Positions 45,013-53,458 of a DNA stretch of 64,000 nucleotides are shown here, one piece after another. Source of the DNA: Kibdelosporangium sp. MJ126-NF4. GTDB lineage: Bacteria; Actinomycetota; Actinomycetes; Mycobacteriales; Pseudonocardiaceae. The notes beneath the pieces were generated by a model. That model made no database searches. It was not told the origin of the DNA and saw nothing but the letters and a program-made list of their open reading frames with translations. The translations under genes and the position numbers were made by a program. The stretch covers positions 1,223,707 to 1,287,706 of the forward strand of contig NZ_CDME01000008.1 in the NCBI RefSeq assembly GCF_000826545.1. Direction: 5' to 3'. The first letter of the stretch is position 1. The number at the start of each line of letters is the position of its first letter.

Positions 45013-45929
45013 CAGAAGTAGCCCTCCTTCTTGCGGTCTTCCATTCCTGCCTCGGAGATCCGGTCGTCCGCCCTGGTCGCGCCGCGCTCGGTCACCCGGG
45101 TCGCCGCGACCTCGGCCACGACCTCGTCCGGTGTGGCGGCGGTGGATTCGACGCACCCGGTGCAGGTGGCGTCCCCGACCGTGCGGAACCGCACTGACGC
45201 CTCGAACAGATCCTCGTCCGGCAGCACCGTCACGAACCTGGTGTGTGCCAACAGCATCCCGTCCCGCTGGAACACCCGTCGCCGATGCGCGTAGTAGATG
45301 GACGGCAGGTCGATGTGTTCGTCCCGGATGTACTGCCAGATGTCCAGCTCGGTCCAGTTGGACAACGGGAACACCCGGATGTGCTCACCGCGGCGGTGTC
45401 GTCCGTTGTAGACGTTCCACAGCTCCGGCCGCTGGTTGCGCGGATCCCACTGGCCGTACTCGTCCCGGAAGCTGAAGACCCGTTCCTTGGCGCGTGCCTT
45501 CTCCTCGTCCCGGCGCGCACCGCCGAACACCGCGTCGAACCGGTTTTCGTTGATGGCCCGGAGCAAGGCCGTGGTCTGCAGGCGATTGCGGCTGGCACGC
45601 GGCCCGGTCTCCTCGACCACACGCCCGGCGTCGATGTCGTCCTGGACCCGGCTGACCACCAGTCGCACACCTGTCGACTCGACCGTGCGGTCCCGGAACT
45701 CGATGACCTCGTCGAAGTTGTGCCCGGTGTCCACATGCATCACCGGGAACGGCGGCGGCGCGGGCCAGAACGCCTTGGCCGCCAGGTGCAGCATCACCAC
45801 GGAGTCCTTGCCGCCGGAGAACAGCAGCACCGGGCGCTCGAACGTGGCCGCGACCTCGCGCAGCACGTGCACGGATTCGGCCTCCAGCGCGCGCAGGTTG
45901 GTCAGCTCGTACGAGATCGCCACGCTCAA
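45012..45929 (-). CDS. cysD: Sulfate adenylyltransferase small subunit
   Basis: A 305-residue CysD of the PP-loop ATPase family: LLFSGGKDSVVMLHLA near residue 36, HVDTGHNFDEVIEFRD, GGARRDEEKARAKERVFSFRD and FPLSNWTELDIWQYI. It makes APS from ATP and sulfate with CysN. The start at 45929 is only 5 bp from a KstR-type palindrome, so repressor binding there would block it. Confidence 0.95.
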   Translation of the reverse strand: MSVAISYELTNLRALEAESVHVLREVAATFERPVLLFSGGKDSVVMLHLAAKAFWPAPPPFPVMHVDTGHNFDEVIEFRDRTVESTGVRLVVSRVQDDIDAGRVVEETGPRASRNRLQTTALLRAINENRFDAVFGGARRDEEKARAKERVFSFRDEYGQWDPRNQRPELWNVYNGRHRRGEHIRVFPLSNWTELDIWQYIRDEHIDLPSIYYAHRRRVFQRDGMLLAHTRFVTVLPDEDLFEASVRFRTVGDATCTGCVESTAATPDEVVAEVAATRVTERGATRADDRISEAGMEDRKKEGYF

Positions 45930-45933
45930 AAAC

Positions 45934-45947
45934 TAGAACATGTTATT
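45934..45947. promoter_or_regulatory. KstR-like operator in the divergent cysD/NTF2 region
   Basis: TAGAACATGTTATT fits TnnAACnnGTTnnA with one mismatch in the last base. It lies 5 bp before cysD and 33 bp before the NTF2-like gene, and could control both. Confidence 0.5.
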
Positions 45948-45980
45948 GCGTGTGGTCAATGCCAGGGGTTAGCTGGGGAC

Positions 45981-46448
45981 ATGGACGACATGCGTGAGGT
46001 CGAGGAGATCCGCAGGCTGAAGTACCGCTACCTGCGTGGCGTCGACCAGAAGCGGTGGGACCTGCTTGAGGCGGCACTGACCGAGGACGCCGTGGCCGAC
46101 TACGGGACCAGGGCGATGGGCGAGCCGCTCGTGCTCACCGGGCGGCCCGCGATCCTCGACTTCATGCGGCAGAACCTGGACGGCGACAAGATCATCACCT
46201 TCCACTTCACCGGCCAGCCGGAGATTGACATCGTCGGTGACACGGCCACTGGAACCTGGGCTTTCGAGGACACGGTGATCATCAAGGAACACCGCTCGGT
46301 GATCAAGGGCGCGGCCTACTACGAGGAGGAGTACGTCCGTTCACTCGAGGCTGGCTGGCAGATCAAGCGCATCTTCTACAAGCGGATCTACGAGGTGATG
46401 GTGTCCATGGACGACCTGCCCAGCATGCGGTTCCTCGCCGGTGTTTGA
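45981..46448 (+). CDS. NTF2/SnoaL-like protein
   Basis: A 155-residue SnoaL-like small alpha+beta-barrel protein, opening MDDMREVEEIRRLKYRYLRG with the usual WDLLEAALTEDAVADYG. Members include ketosteroid isomerase-like and dehydratase-like enzymes. It is the first gene of a likely four-gene set, with a second operator between it and the next gene. Confidence 0.87.
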   Translation: MDDMREVEEIRRLKYRYLRGVDQKRWDLLEAALTEDAVADYGTRAMGEPLVLTGRPAILDFMRQNLDGDKIITFHFTGQPEIDIVGDTATGTWAFEDTVIIKEHRSVIKGAAYYEEEYVRSLEAGWQIKRIFYKRIYEVMVSMDDLPSMRFLAGV

Positions 46449-46455
46449 CCGATGT

Positions 46456-46469
46456 TAGAACGCGTTCTA
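46456..46469. promoter_or_regulatory. KstR-like operator upstream of the DUF1254/SDR/sulfotransferase genes
   Basis: TAGAACGCGTTCTA is a perfect palindrome that fits TnnAACnnGTTnnA, the motif of the TetR-type steroid-catabolism repressor KstR. It lies 10 bp before the GTG at 46480. Confidence 0.6.
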
Positions 46470-46479
46470 GTCTGAGTCG

Positions 46480-47643
46480 GTGCTCACCGAGTCCTTCGCC
46501 GCCGCGATCGCCGACGCCGAGAAGATCGTCGCCGAAGCGCCGCACGTGCTGACCGAGCAGGACCTGACCGAGGGCTACGACTACCTCGCGGGCAACATCA
46601 AGGCCTCGCTGCAGATGGCGTGGGCCTACGACCGCGACTACCCGTACTTCGTCCAGTCCACCGGGCCCTACACCAAGATGGGCCTGGACAACCCGGACAC
46701 GTTGTACTTCCACGCCAACATCCGCGACGACGCGGAGTACGTGGTGACCGGGCGGCGCGGCAGCACAGCGGACCTGAGCTTCCAGGTGCTCAACGGCGAC
46801 TACTCACCGGTGGACGTGCCGGACAGCCTGACCGCGTTCGACGACCGGGCGTTCGAGATCGCCGAGGACGGCACGTTCGAGATCCGGTTCGGGCCGGGCG
46901 AGGCCGGGCCGGGCTACTTCCCGCTCGGCACGGGCTCCGCGATGCTGGTCGTGCGCGAGGTCTACAGCGACTGGGCGGGCGAGCAGCGCGGAATGATCCG
47001 GATCCGGCGAGCCGACACCACCGGGTCCGCGCCGCCCGCGCCCACGAAGGACCTGATGGCCAAGCGGTACGCGGTCGCGGGCAGGATGCTCACCAGCAGG
47101 CTCAAGACGTTCCTGGCGTTCCCGAAGTGGTTCTACCTGAACCTCCCGGTGAACACCATGACTGAGCCCCGCTCCACCCCCGGCGGGCTGACCACCCAGT
47201 TCTCCTCGGTCGGCCACTACGACCTCGCCGACGACCAGGTCATGATCATCACCGTGCCGGTGTCCGATGCGCCGTACCACGGCTTCCAGTTGGGCAGCAT
47301 GTGGTACGTCTCGCTGGACTACATCAACCACCAGACCAGCCTGACCGCCGACCAGGCCAGGGTCGACCCGGACGGCCGGATCAGGTACGTGGTCAGTGAA
47401 CGAGACCCGGGACTGGCGAACTGGATCGAACGCACCGGTCACGCCAGGGGATATCTGCAGATCCGCTGGCAACGGCTGTCCCGTGACCTGAAACCCGAGG
47501 ACGGGCCGGAGGTCGAGGTCGTCCCCTTCGCCGAACTGCCGCAGCGACTGGCGTTCCACCAGGAAGCACGGATCACGCCCGAGCAGTACGCCGAACGGAT
47601 CGCCGCCCGCCAGGCTGCGGTCGCGACCAGGATGGTGGGCTGA
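46480..47643 (+). CDS. DUF1254/DUF1214-type protein
   Basis: A 387-residue protein. The C-terminal half matches the DUF1214 fold (FLAFPKWFYLNLPVNTMTEP, DDQVMIITVPVSDAPYHGFQ, ERDPGLANWIERTGHARGYL) and the N-terminal half the DUF1254-like part (YFVQSTGPYTKMGLDNPDTL). No signal peptide. Function unknown. It often accompanies dehydrogenases and sulfotransferases in actinobacteria. Its last base is the first base of the SDR gene. Confidence 0.78.
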   Translation: MLTESFAAAIADAEKIVAEAPHVLTEQDLTEGYDYLAGNIKASLQMAWAYDRDYPYFVQSTGPYTKMGLDNPDTLYFHANIRDDAEYVVTGRRGSTADLSFQVLNGDYSPVDVPDSLTAFDDRAFEIAEDGTFEIRFGPGEAGPGYFPLGTGSAMLVVREVYSDWAGEQRGMIRIRRADTTGSAPPAPTKDLMAKRYAVAGRMLTSRLKTFLAFPKWFYLNLPVNTMTEPRSTPGGLTTQFSSVGHYDLADDQVMIITVPVSDAPYHGFQLGSMWYVSLDYINHQTSLTADQARVDPDGRIRYVVSERDPGLANWIERTGHARGYLQIRWQRLSRDLKPEDGPEVEVVPFAELPQRLAFHQEARITPEQYAERIAARQAAVATRMVG

Positions 47644-48419
47644 TGTTGTTACAGGACAAGGTCGTCGTGGTCGCCGGGATCGGGCCGGGGCTGGGCCGCT
47701 CGATCGCACTGCGGTGCGCGAGCCAGGGCGCGGACATCGTGCTGGCCGCCCGCACGGAATCCCGGCTGACCGAAGTGGCCAAAGAGGTCACGGAACTCGG
47801 CAGGCGCGCGGTCACCGTGCCGACGGACATCTCGTCCGAAGCGGACGCTGCCCGCCTCGCGGACACCGCGATGGAGTCGTTCGGCCGGGTGGACACGTTG
47901 GTGAACAACGCTTTCGCCATCCCGCCGATGGGTGATCTCGACGGTGTCCCGTTCGGCGGGATCCGCCAGGGCTTCGAGACCAACGTCCTCGGCGCGCTGC
48001 GGCTGACGAACCTGTTCCGCCCCATGCTCGAAGCCAGCCGCGGCTCGGTCGTGATGGTCAGCTCCATGGTGATCCGGCACTCCAAACCCACGTTCGGCCC
48101 GTACAAGATGACCAAGTCGGCGTTGCTGGCGATGGCACAGAGCCTGTCGACCGAACTGGGCCCCAAGGGCGTGCGGGTGAACACCGTCGCGCCCGGCTAC
48201 ATCTGGGCGGACAACGTGAAGTACTACTTCGACTACCTCGCCAAGGAACGCGGGATCACCCCGCAGCAGGTCTACGACGAGGTGGCGTCGAACATCGACC
48301 TGCGCAAGCTGCCCGAGCCGGACGAGGTCGCCGACACGATCGTCTTCCTGGCCTCGGACCTGGCCAGCGCGGTCACCGGCCAGTGCCTGGACGTCAACGG
48401 CGGCGAGTTCCACCACTAG
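47643..48419 (+). CDS. Short-chain dehydrogenase/reductase
   Basis: A 258-residue classical SDR. The cofactor motif is GIGPGLGRSIA rather than the usual TGxxxGIG, followed by NNAFAIPP. The catalytic tetrad has Ser in VMVSSMVIRH and the YxxxK in YKMTKSALLA, and the C-terminal GQCLDVNGGEF is normal. It oxidises or reduces an alcohol/ketone; a steroid-like or fatty substrate is suggested only by the operators nearby. Confidence 0.9.
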   Translation: MLLQDKVVVVAGIGPGLGRSIALRCASQGADIVLAARTESRLTEVAKEVTELGRRAVTVPTDISSEADAARLADTAMESFGRVDTLVNNAFAIPPMGDLDGVPFGGIRQGFETNVLGALRLTNLFRPMLEASRGSVVMVSSMVIRHSKPTFGPYKMTKSALLAMAQSLSTELGPKGVRVNTVAPGYIWADNVKYYFDYLAKERGITPQQVYDEVASNIDLRKLPEPDEVADTIVFLASDLASAVTGQCLDVNGGEFHH

Positions 48420-48428
48420 GAGCCCACA

Positions 48429-49541
48429 GTGGACATTGAATCGCTGCACGCGTCGGCCACGAAGATCACCGGGCTGACCGACTTCGGGGACCAGGAGTAC
48501 CTGGACGGCCTGTCGGTGCTGGTGGACTCCTACCACCGGGAAGCCGGGCTGACCGAGTTCGGCCTGCGCGTGCAGCGCGCCGGGCTGCGTTCGGCACTGG
48601 TGGCCCGGCTGCTCAGCGAGGCCGCGTGGCAGCGGCACCCGGAGCACGCGGCGGTCCCGATCGAGCGGCCGATCTTCGTGACCGGCCTGCCCCGCACCGG
48701 AACCACCGCGTTGCACCGGCTGCTCACCGAGGACCCGGCGCACCAGGGCCTGGAACTGTGGCTCACCGACTTGCCGCAGCCGCGCCCGCCGCGCGAGACG
48801 TGGGAAGAAAACCCGATGTACCAGCGGATCCAGGCCGGGTACGAGCAGCACCACGTCGAGCACCCGGAGTTCATGGGACTGCACTACATCACCGCCGACA
48901 TGGCCGAGGAGTGCTGGCGGCTGCTGCGTCAGTCCATGATGTCGGTCTCCTTCGAGTGCCTTGCCTACGTGCCAACGTATTCGGAGTGGCTCGCCGGACG
49001 GGACTGGACGGCCGCCTACCACCGGCACCGGCGCAATCTCCAGCTGATCGGCCTGCCGGACGCCGGGCGCCGGTGGGTGCTGAAGAACCCCAGCCACCTG
49101 TTCGCGCTCGACGCCCTCATGGCGGCCTACCCGGACGCGCTGGTGATCCAGACCCACCGGGAGCCCCGCACGATCATCGCCTCGATGTGCAGCCTCGCCG
49201 AGCAGGCCACGGACGGCTGGTCGGACGTGTTCCGCGGTTCGGTCATCGGCCGCACCCAGCTGGACCTCTGGGCGCGAGGCCTGGAGAAGTTCACCGCCGA
49301 CCGCGTGAAACACAATCCGGCCCAGTTCTACGACGTGCAGTACGACGAATTCGTGGCCGATCCCCTCGGCGTTGTCACGGACGTCTACCGCCATTTCGGC
49401 CTGGCGCTGACCGACGGCGTCCTCGACGCCATGAACACCGTGCACAGCAGCGGCGACCGTCGCCGTTCACACCGCTACGACCTGGCCGACTTCGGGCTGA
49501 CGGCGGCGCAGGCCGACGCCCGGTTCACTCCGGGACGGTGA
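48429..49541 (+). CDS. Sulfotransferase (PAPS-dependent)
   Basis: A 370-residue bacterial sulfotransferase. The 5'-phosphosulfate loop is TGLPRTGTTALHRLL near residue 80 and the 3'-phosphate-binding region is VIQTHREPRTIIASMCSLAE around residue 240. It transfers sulfate from PAPS to an alcohol or similar acceptor. It ends an operon with an SDR and follows cysDNC, its likely donor source. No signal peptide, so it acts in the cytoplasm. Confidence 0.9.
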   Translation: MDIESLHASATKITGLTDFGDQEYLDGLSVLVDSYHREAGLTEFGLRVQRAGLRSALVARLLSEAAWQRHPEHAAVPIERPIFVTGLPRTGTTALHRLLTEDPAHQGLELWLTDLPQPRPPRETWEENPMYQRIQAGYEQHHVEHPEFMGLHYITADMAEECWRLLRQSMMSVSFECLAYVPTYSEWLAGRDWTAAYHRHRRNLQLIGLPDAGRRWVLKNPSHLFALDALMAAYPDALVIQTHREPRTIIASMCSLAEQATDGWSDVFRGSVIGRTQLDLWARGLEKFTADRVKHNPAQFYDVQYDEFVADPLGVVTDVYRHFGLALTDGVLDAMNTVHSSGDRRRSHRYDLADFGLTAAQADARFTPGR

Positions 49542-49599
49542 TGTCGCCGAGTTCCCCGATCTCCGCTCCAGTCCGCAGTCTGTCTACTTATGATTGTGC

Positions 49600-50205
49600 A
49601 TGCTTTGTCGCACCGTCCTGGCTCTGGGTACCGCGCTGGCCTTGTCCGCGTGTACCCAGCCGGTCGAGGGAACCGCCACCGCCAATGCCCCCGTTGAAGC
49701 GCCCGATCCCGCCTGTCCAGGCAAAACCGCCTCCACCCTGCTGGGGGCAAGCGAGGACACACTGCGCGCCTTGTTGCCCACCGCGCCCCAGCAAGCGTCC
49801 CTCACGGCCCGGCGCGTCAAGGACATGAGTCGCGACGACATGATCACTTTGGAAGGTGACAACGAGGAAATCCGCACCGCGTACGCCAGGGCGGGCTTCG
49901 TCATGCAGATACAGGCCGTGTTCGACAGCGGCGAAGAGCACGGCGGCAGCGATACGGTTCCCTTTGAGACGTACACCATCCAATGGTTCGAATCGGCTGC
50001 CGGTGCCTGCGACTACCTCGCCCGTGAGCGGCGGCGTGCGGCCGAGGGCGGTCTGATCGGACCTGGCAGCCCCCGGATCCCCGGCTCACACCGCAGCGGT
50101 GCGTCCTCCTACCGCGCCAGCAAGGGCCGGTTCGTCATCTGGGTCAGATCCTTCGGCATCGACTCCGAACTCCTGCTCAAGCTCCTGTACGACCGGCTGC
50201 CCTAG
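49600..50205 (+). CDS. Secreted lipoprotein, unknown function
   Basis: A 201-residue protein. The signal peptide ends in a lipobox ALSAC (Cys about residue 18), so the mature part is lipid-anchored on the outside of the membrane. The mature domain has RVKDMSRDDMITLEG and a C-terminal YRASKGRFVIWVRSFG with no recognised family. The ATG at 49600 is preferred over the TTG two codons earlier. Confidence 0.75.
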   Translation: MLCRTVLALGTALALSACTQPVEGTATANAPVEAPDPACPGKTASTLLGASEDTLRALLPTAPQQASLTARRVKDMSRDDMITLEGDNEEIRTAYARAGFVMQIQAVFDSGEEHGGSDTVPFETYTIQWFESAAGACDYLARERRRAAEGGLIGPGSPRIPGSHRSGASSYRASKGRFVIWVRSFGIDSELLLKLLYDRLP

Positions 50206-50217
50206 CGCGTCTCTCTC

Positions 50218-50270
50218 GCAACCAATGTGGCCTTCGGTGCACTGGCTGCAACCAAGGCGGCCTTCGGTGC
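50218..50270. repeat. Two direct repeats of a 23-mer, 30 bp apart
   Basis: GCAACCAATGTGGCCTTCGG TGC (50218-50240) and its near copy with AAGGCGG in place of AATGTGG (50248-50270). The pair lies in the gap downstream of the lipoprotein gene. Similar GGCCTTCGG-containing intergenic repeats may be dispersed in the genome. Confidence 0.6.
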
Positions 50271-50292
50271 GTCCCACCGACGCAGTGCTGCT

Positions 50293-51081
50293 CTAGCTCC
50301 GGGTCGCGGTGACCGCGACCGTGCTGAAGCGCATGGTGAAACTGCCGCCGACAGCGTCGATCGCGGCACCGGTGCGATCCAGCAGAACCGCCAGGGTGTC
50401 CGGCGGGAGCAGGCTCATGCCGCCGTGGGTGGGCAGCCGGTCGAGCCATTCGTCACGGGTGTACTCGTGCTCCCATTCGAACAACCACTGCTCGTGATTC
50501 CGGAACTGCCCGGTGCGCTGGATCCCGTCGGAGGTGAGCTCGGACATCACCGCGTACGGCTTGTCCTTGTTGGTCAGCTGAGCCGTCGGTGATTCGGGTG
50601 CGACCTCGCGGAAGATCGCGAGGAAGGCCTCGGCCAGTTCGGCCGGTGGCACGTCGGTGTTCCAGAACGCGGCCAGCAGCCCACCGGGCCGCAGCAACTG
50701 CGCCGCCTTGGCCGCGCCCGCGTCCGGGTCGACCCAGTGCCAGCACTGCGCGGCCGTGACCGCGTCGAACATCCGGTTGCCCGCGTCCCAGTCCTCGATG
50801 GTCGACACCTCGACCTCCAGCCCGCGCGCCCTGGCGAACTCGGCCATCCGCGTGTCGGGTTCGACACCGAACACCGTGCACCCGGCTGCCTGCAGCTGCC
50901 GGGCCGCGATCCCGGTGCCAGTGCCGACATCGAGCACGTCATGCCCGGGTGCCGTGGCGACGATCCGATCGATCAGGGCTTGGGGGTACCGCGGCCGAGT
51001 CCGGTCGTAGCGCTCCGCCTCGGTGCCGAACGACTCGGCCACTTCTCGGTTCCGATGGGGTTCCGCCGGTAGAATGGGCAT
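50293..51081 (-). CDS. Class I SAM-dependent methyltransferase
   Basis: A 262-residue methyltransferase of the UbiE/DUF-type group. Motif I is VLDVGTGTGIAARQL near residue 50, then VFGVEPDTRMAEFAR, AAQCWHWVDPDA and LLRPGGLLAAFWNT. The start ATG 51081 is inside a TetR-type operator. The substrate is unknown. It is divergent from a TetR regulator that probably controls it. Confidence 0.87.
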   Translation of the reverse strand: MPILPAEPHRNREVAESFGTEAERYDRTRPRYPQALIDRIVATAPGHDVLDVGTGTGIAARQLQAAGCTVFGVEPDTRMAEFARARGLEVEVSTIEDWDAGNRMFDAVTAAQCWHWVDPDAGAAKAAQLLRPGGLLAAFWNTDVPPAELAEAFLAIFREVAPESPTAQLTNKDKPYAVMSELTSDGIQRTGQFRNHEQWLFEWEHEYTRDEWLDRLPTHGGMSLLPPDTLAVLLDRTGAAIDAVGGSFTMRFSTVAVTATRS

Positions 51082-51109
51082 GCGCCCACCATAGTGGGCA
51101 AGTGCCCAC
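51074..51109. promoter_or_regulatory. Tandem TetR-type operators
   Basis: GTGGGCA-AG-TGCCCAC (51094-51109) is a perfect dyad and ATGGGCA-TG-CGCCCAC (51074-51089) is a near copy, 20 bp apart. The second covers the methyltransferase start codon. They lie between the divergent methyltransferase and TetR genes. Confidence 0.7.
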
Positions 51110-51127
51110 TCGACAAGGAGGATCCCG

Positions 51128-51709
51128 GTGCCGACCGGCGTGAGCATCCGTGACGTGCGCACACAGCTTTTCTCGGCCGCCGATCGCATCCTGCTGCGAG
51201 ACGGCCCCAGCGCGCTGACCAGCCGCGCGGTCACCACCGAGGCGGGCTGTGCCAAGGGCGTGCTGCACAAGCACTTCGACGACTTCGACGCGTTCCTCGC
51301 CGAGTACGTGCTCGACCGTGTCGAGCGGATCGACGCCCAAGCCGCCGCCCTGCGCGACGCGACCGGGACCGGGACCGTGGCCGACAACCTGACCGGCGGG
51401 CTGATCTCCCTGTTCGAGTCGGTCGCCGTGGCGGTCGTCGCCCTGGTGTCGTTCCGCGACGAACTGCGCACCCGGCTGCGCGACGCGTGGCCAGCGGGCG
51501 TGCCGGTGCTCACCGAGGGCGCGATCATGATCGCTGCCTATCTCGCCGCCGAGCAGCGCCTTGGCCGTGTTCCCGCCGACGCGGACGTCGAGACGCTCGC
51601 GGCCATGCTGATCGGGTCGACGCACCTGCTCTACGCCGACCGCGCCACCCAACCGAAGGCCTCAGCCGTCCGCAACATCGTGACGACGCTGGTTCGCCCG
51701 GAACCGTGA
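51128..51709 (+). CDS. TetR-family transcriptional regulator
   Basis: A 193-residue regulator starting at GTG 51128. The N-terminal helix-turn-helix is LTSRAVTTEAGCAKGVLHKHF followed by a C-terminal ligand domain with long helices (AAYLAAEQRLGRVP). It probably represses itself and the divergent methyltransferase through the two palindromes upstream. Its 3' end overlaps the convergent LysR gene by 48 bp. Confidence 0.9.
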   Translation: MPTGVSIRDVRTQLFSAADRILLRDGPSALTSRAVTTEAGCAKGVLHKHFDDFDAFLAEYVLDRVERIDAQAAALRDATGTGTVADNLTGGLISLFESVAVAVVALVSFRDELRTRLRDAWPAGVPVLTEGAIMIAAYLAAEQRLGRVPADADVETLAAMLIGSTHLLYADRATQPKASAVRNIVTTLVRPEP

Positions 51710-52594
51710 CCACGCGGCCGGTGGCCGGGCCTCGGTGAGCACGTACTCGCGGAACGCCTCGACAACAGCGGGAACGTAGTGGTCCGGGCACCACCCGGCG
51801 CCGATCGTCCTGGCACTGCGTGGAGAAGAGATCGGCAACTCCACGATGTCGGCCAGCGGCCCGGGCGCGGGTGGCAGCACGGCCACGCCACAGCCCGCGC
51901 CGACCAGGCCACGCAACATCGTGGGATCCTCGCCCTCGAACACGATCCGCGGCGCGAACCCGGCCTCACCACACAGCCGTTCGGCGATCAGTCGCAGGCC
52001 GAAACCGTGGGAGAACGTGACGAACGGGTCGTCCTTCGCCTCGGCGAGCCGGGCCCTGCGGCGCCGCGCCAGCCGGTGCGTGGCGGGCACGACCAGCGCG
52101 AGCGGCTCTTCGAGGATGGGCTGCCACACGATCTCCGGCCGGTCGAACGGCTGCGTGGCCAGCACGATGTCCACCTCGCCGTCGAGCAGGTGCTGTTCGT
52201 TGCGTGTGGTTCCGCCCTGCCGCAACAGGAACTCGACCTTGGGGTACCGGGCGCGGAAGCCACTGACCAATGTGGGCACGAACTCGGTGCCGAGCGTGTT
52301 GAGGAACGCGAACCGGACCGTGCCCATCGTGGGGTCGGCGGCGGTCCCGATCGTCCTGACCGCGCCGTCGATCGAGCTCAGCGCACGTTTCGCCGCGTCC
52401 AGCAGCGTGCGCCCGTTGCTGTTGAGCCGCAGCACGCGGCCGACCCGGTCGAACAGGGGAGTCCCGAGCTCGTGTTCGAGTCGCGCGATACCACGGGACA
52501 ACGCGGACTGTGACACATGCAACTGCGTCGCGGCGGCCGTCACTGTGCGGCCCTCAGCGACCATCACGAACCATCTGAGCTGGTCAATCTCCAC
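51662..52594 (-). CDS. LysR-family transcriptional regulator
   Basis: A 310-residue LysR regulator: N-terminal winged helix (AAATQLHVSQSALSRGIARL) and C-terminal periplasmic-binding-like effector domain. It is divergent from the TauE-like permease gene, separated by about 70 bp, and is its probable regulator. The C-terminal 16 codons are antisense to the TetR gene. Confidence 0.92.
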   Translation of the reverse strand: MEIDQLRWFVMVAEGRTVTAAATQLHVSQSALSRGIARLEHELGTPLFDRVGRVLRLNSNGRTLLDAAKRALSSIDGAVRTIGTAADPTMGTVRFAFLNTLGTEFVPTLVSGFRARYPKVEFLLRQGGTTRNEQHLLDGEVDIVLATQPFDRPEIVWQPILEEPLALVVPATHRLARRRRARLAEAKDDPFVTFSHGFGLRLIAERLCGEAGFAPRIVFEGEDPTMLRGLVGAGCGVAVLPPAPGPLADIVELPISSPRSARTIGAGWCPDHYVPAVVEAFREYVLTEARPPAAWSRFRANQRRHDVADG

Positions 52595-52662
52595 ATCGAT
52601 GCATGATACGCATCGATCTGATCGTGAACGTTCATTGGACGCATGAGTGTCACGGCGCGACA

Positions 52663-53403
52663 GTGTTGTTCGTGGATTTGTTACTGGTCGCGGCGACAGG
52701 GTTGGTCGCTGGTGTGCTCAACACGATCGCCGGAGCGGGCATGCTGGTGTCGTTCCCGGTGTTCCTCGCACTCGGGATGACGCCGCTCCAGGCCAACGTC
52801 GTCAACGGCATCGGCGCCGTACCAGGCACCGCCGCTTCCGTGGTTGCCTTCCGCCGCGAACTGGGCCCGCAGAAACCGTTGCTGCGCAAAATCATGCTGC
52901 CCGCCGCGATCGGGTCACTGTTGGGCGGAATCCTGCTCTTCCTCGTGCCCGAAAAGGTGTTCAGCTACCTGGTGCCCGCACTGCTCGGCCTCGGCGCACT
53001 GCTGGTGCTGGTCCAGCCGATGGTGACCAAGCGGCTGCGGTCGGCGAAGAAACAACGCGGCCCGCTGAAGTCGTTCATCTTCGGCACATCGGTCTACGGC
53101 GGCTACTTCGGCACCGGCATCGGCGTGATCTTCTTCGCCATCCTCGGCCTGTTCACCACCGGAACCACGCACGAACTCAACGCCGTCAAGGTTGTCCTGC
53201 AGGTAATCGCCAAAGGCGTGGCGGCCGTGCTGTTCTGCTTCGTCGCTCCCGTGCCGTGGACACAGACCGCGGTGTTCGGAGCCGCCACGATGATCGCGGG
53301 CCCGGTGGGCGCGTACCTGTCCCGCAAGATCCCACCCGACCCGCTGCGCTACACCATCGGCGTGCTGGGCCTGGTCGCCGCGGTGAAGCTCGCGATCGCG
53401 TGA
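52663..53403 (+). CDS. TauE/SafE-family permease
   Basis: A 246-residue membrane protein with eight predicted helices in two similar halves: VAGVLNTIAGAGMLVSFPVF, PLQANVVNGIGAVPGTAASV and the second-half FFAILGLFTTGTTHELNAVK. The family exports sulfite, sulfonates or related anions. GTG 52663 gives a short N-terminus before the first helix. Divergent from the LysR gene. Confidence 0.88.
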   Translation: MLFVDLLLVAATGLVAGVLNTIAGAGMLVSFPVFLALGMTPLQANVVNGIGAVPGTAASVVAFRRELGPQKPLLRKIMLPAAIGSLLGGILLFLVPEKVFSYLVPALLGLGALLVLVQPMVTKRLRSAKKQRGPLKSFIFGTSVYGGYFGTGIGVIFFAILGLFTTGTTHELNAVKVVLQVIAKGVAAVLFCFVAPVPWTQTAVFGAATMIAGPVGAYLSRKIPPDPLRYTIGVLGLVAAVKLAIA

Positions 53404-53458
53404 TCACCTGTTACAAGACCATGACGGCAGGCTGACACGGCTCTGCCAGGTTCGACCG

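Noticed and set aside
50218..50270. CRISPR array
   Set aside because: Only two copies, diverged and separated by 7 bp, and no cas gene is present anywhere in the window.
52663..53403. TauE-type permease as a partner of the cysDNC/sulfotransferase operon
   Set aside because: It is more than 3 kb away, has its own divergent LysR regulator and no KstR-like palindrome, so the link rests only on both involving sulfur.
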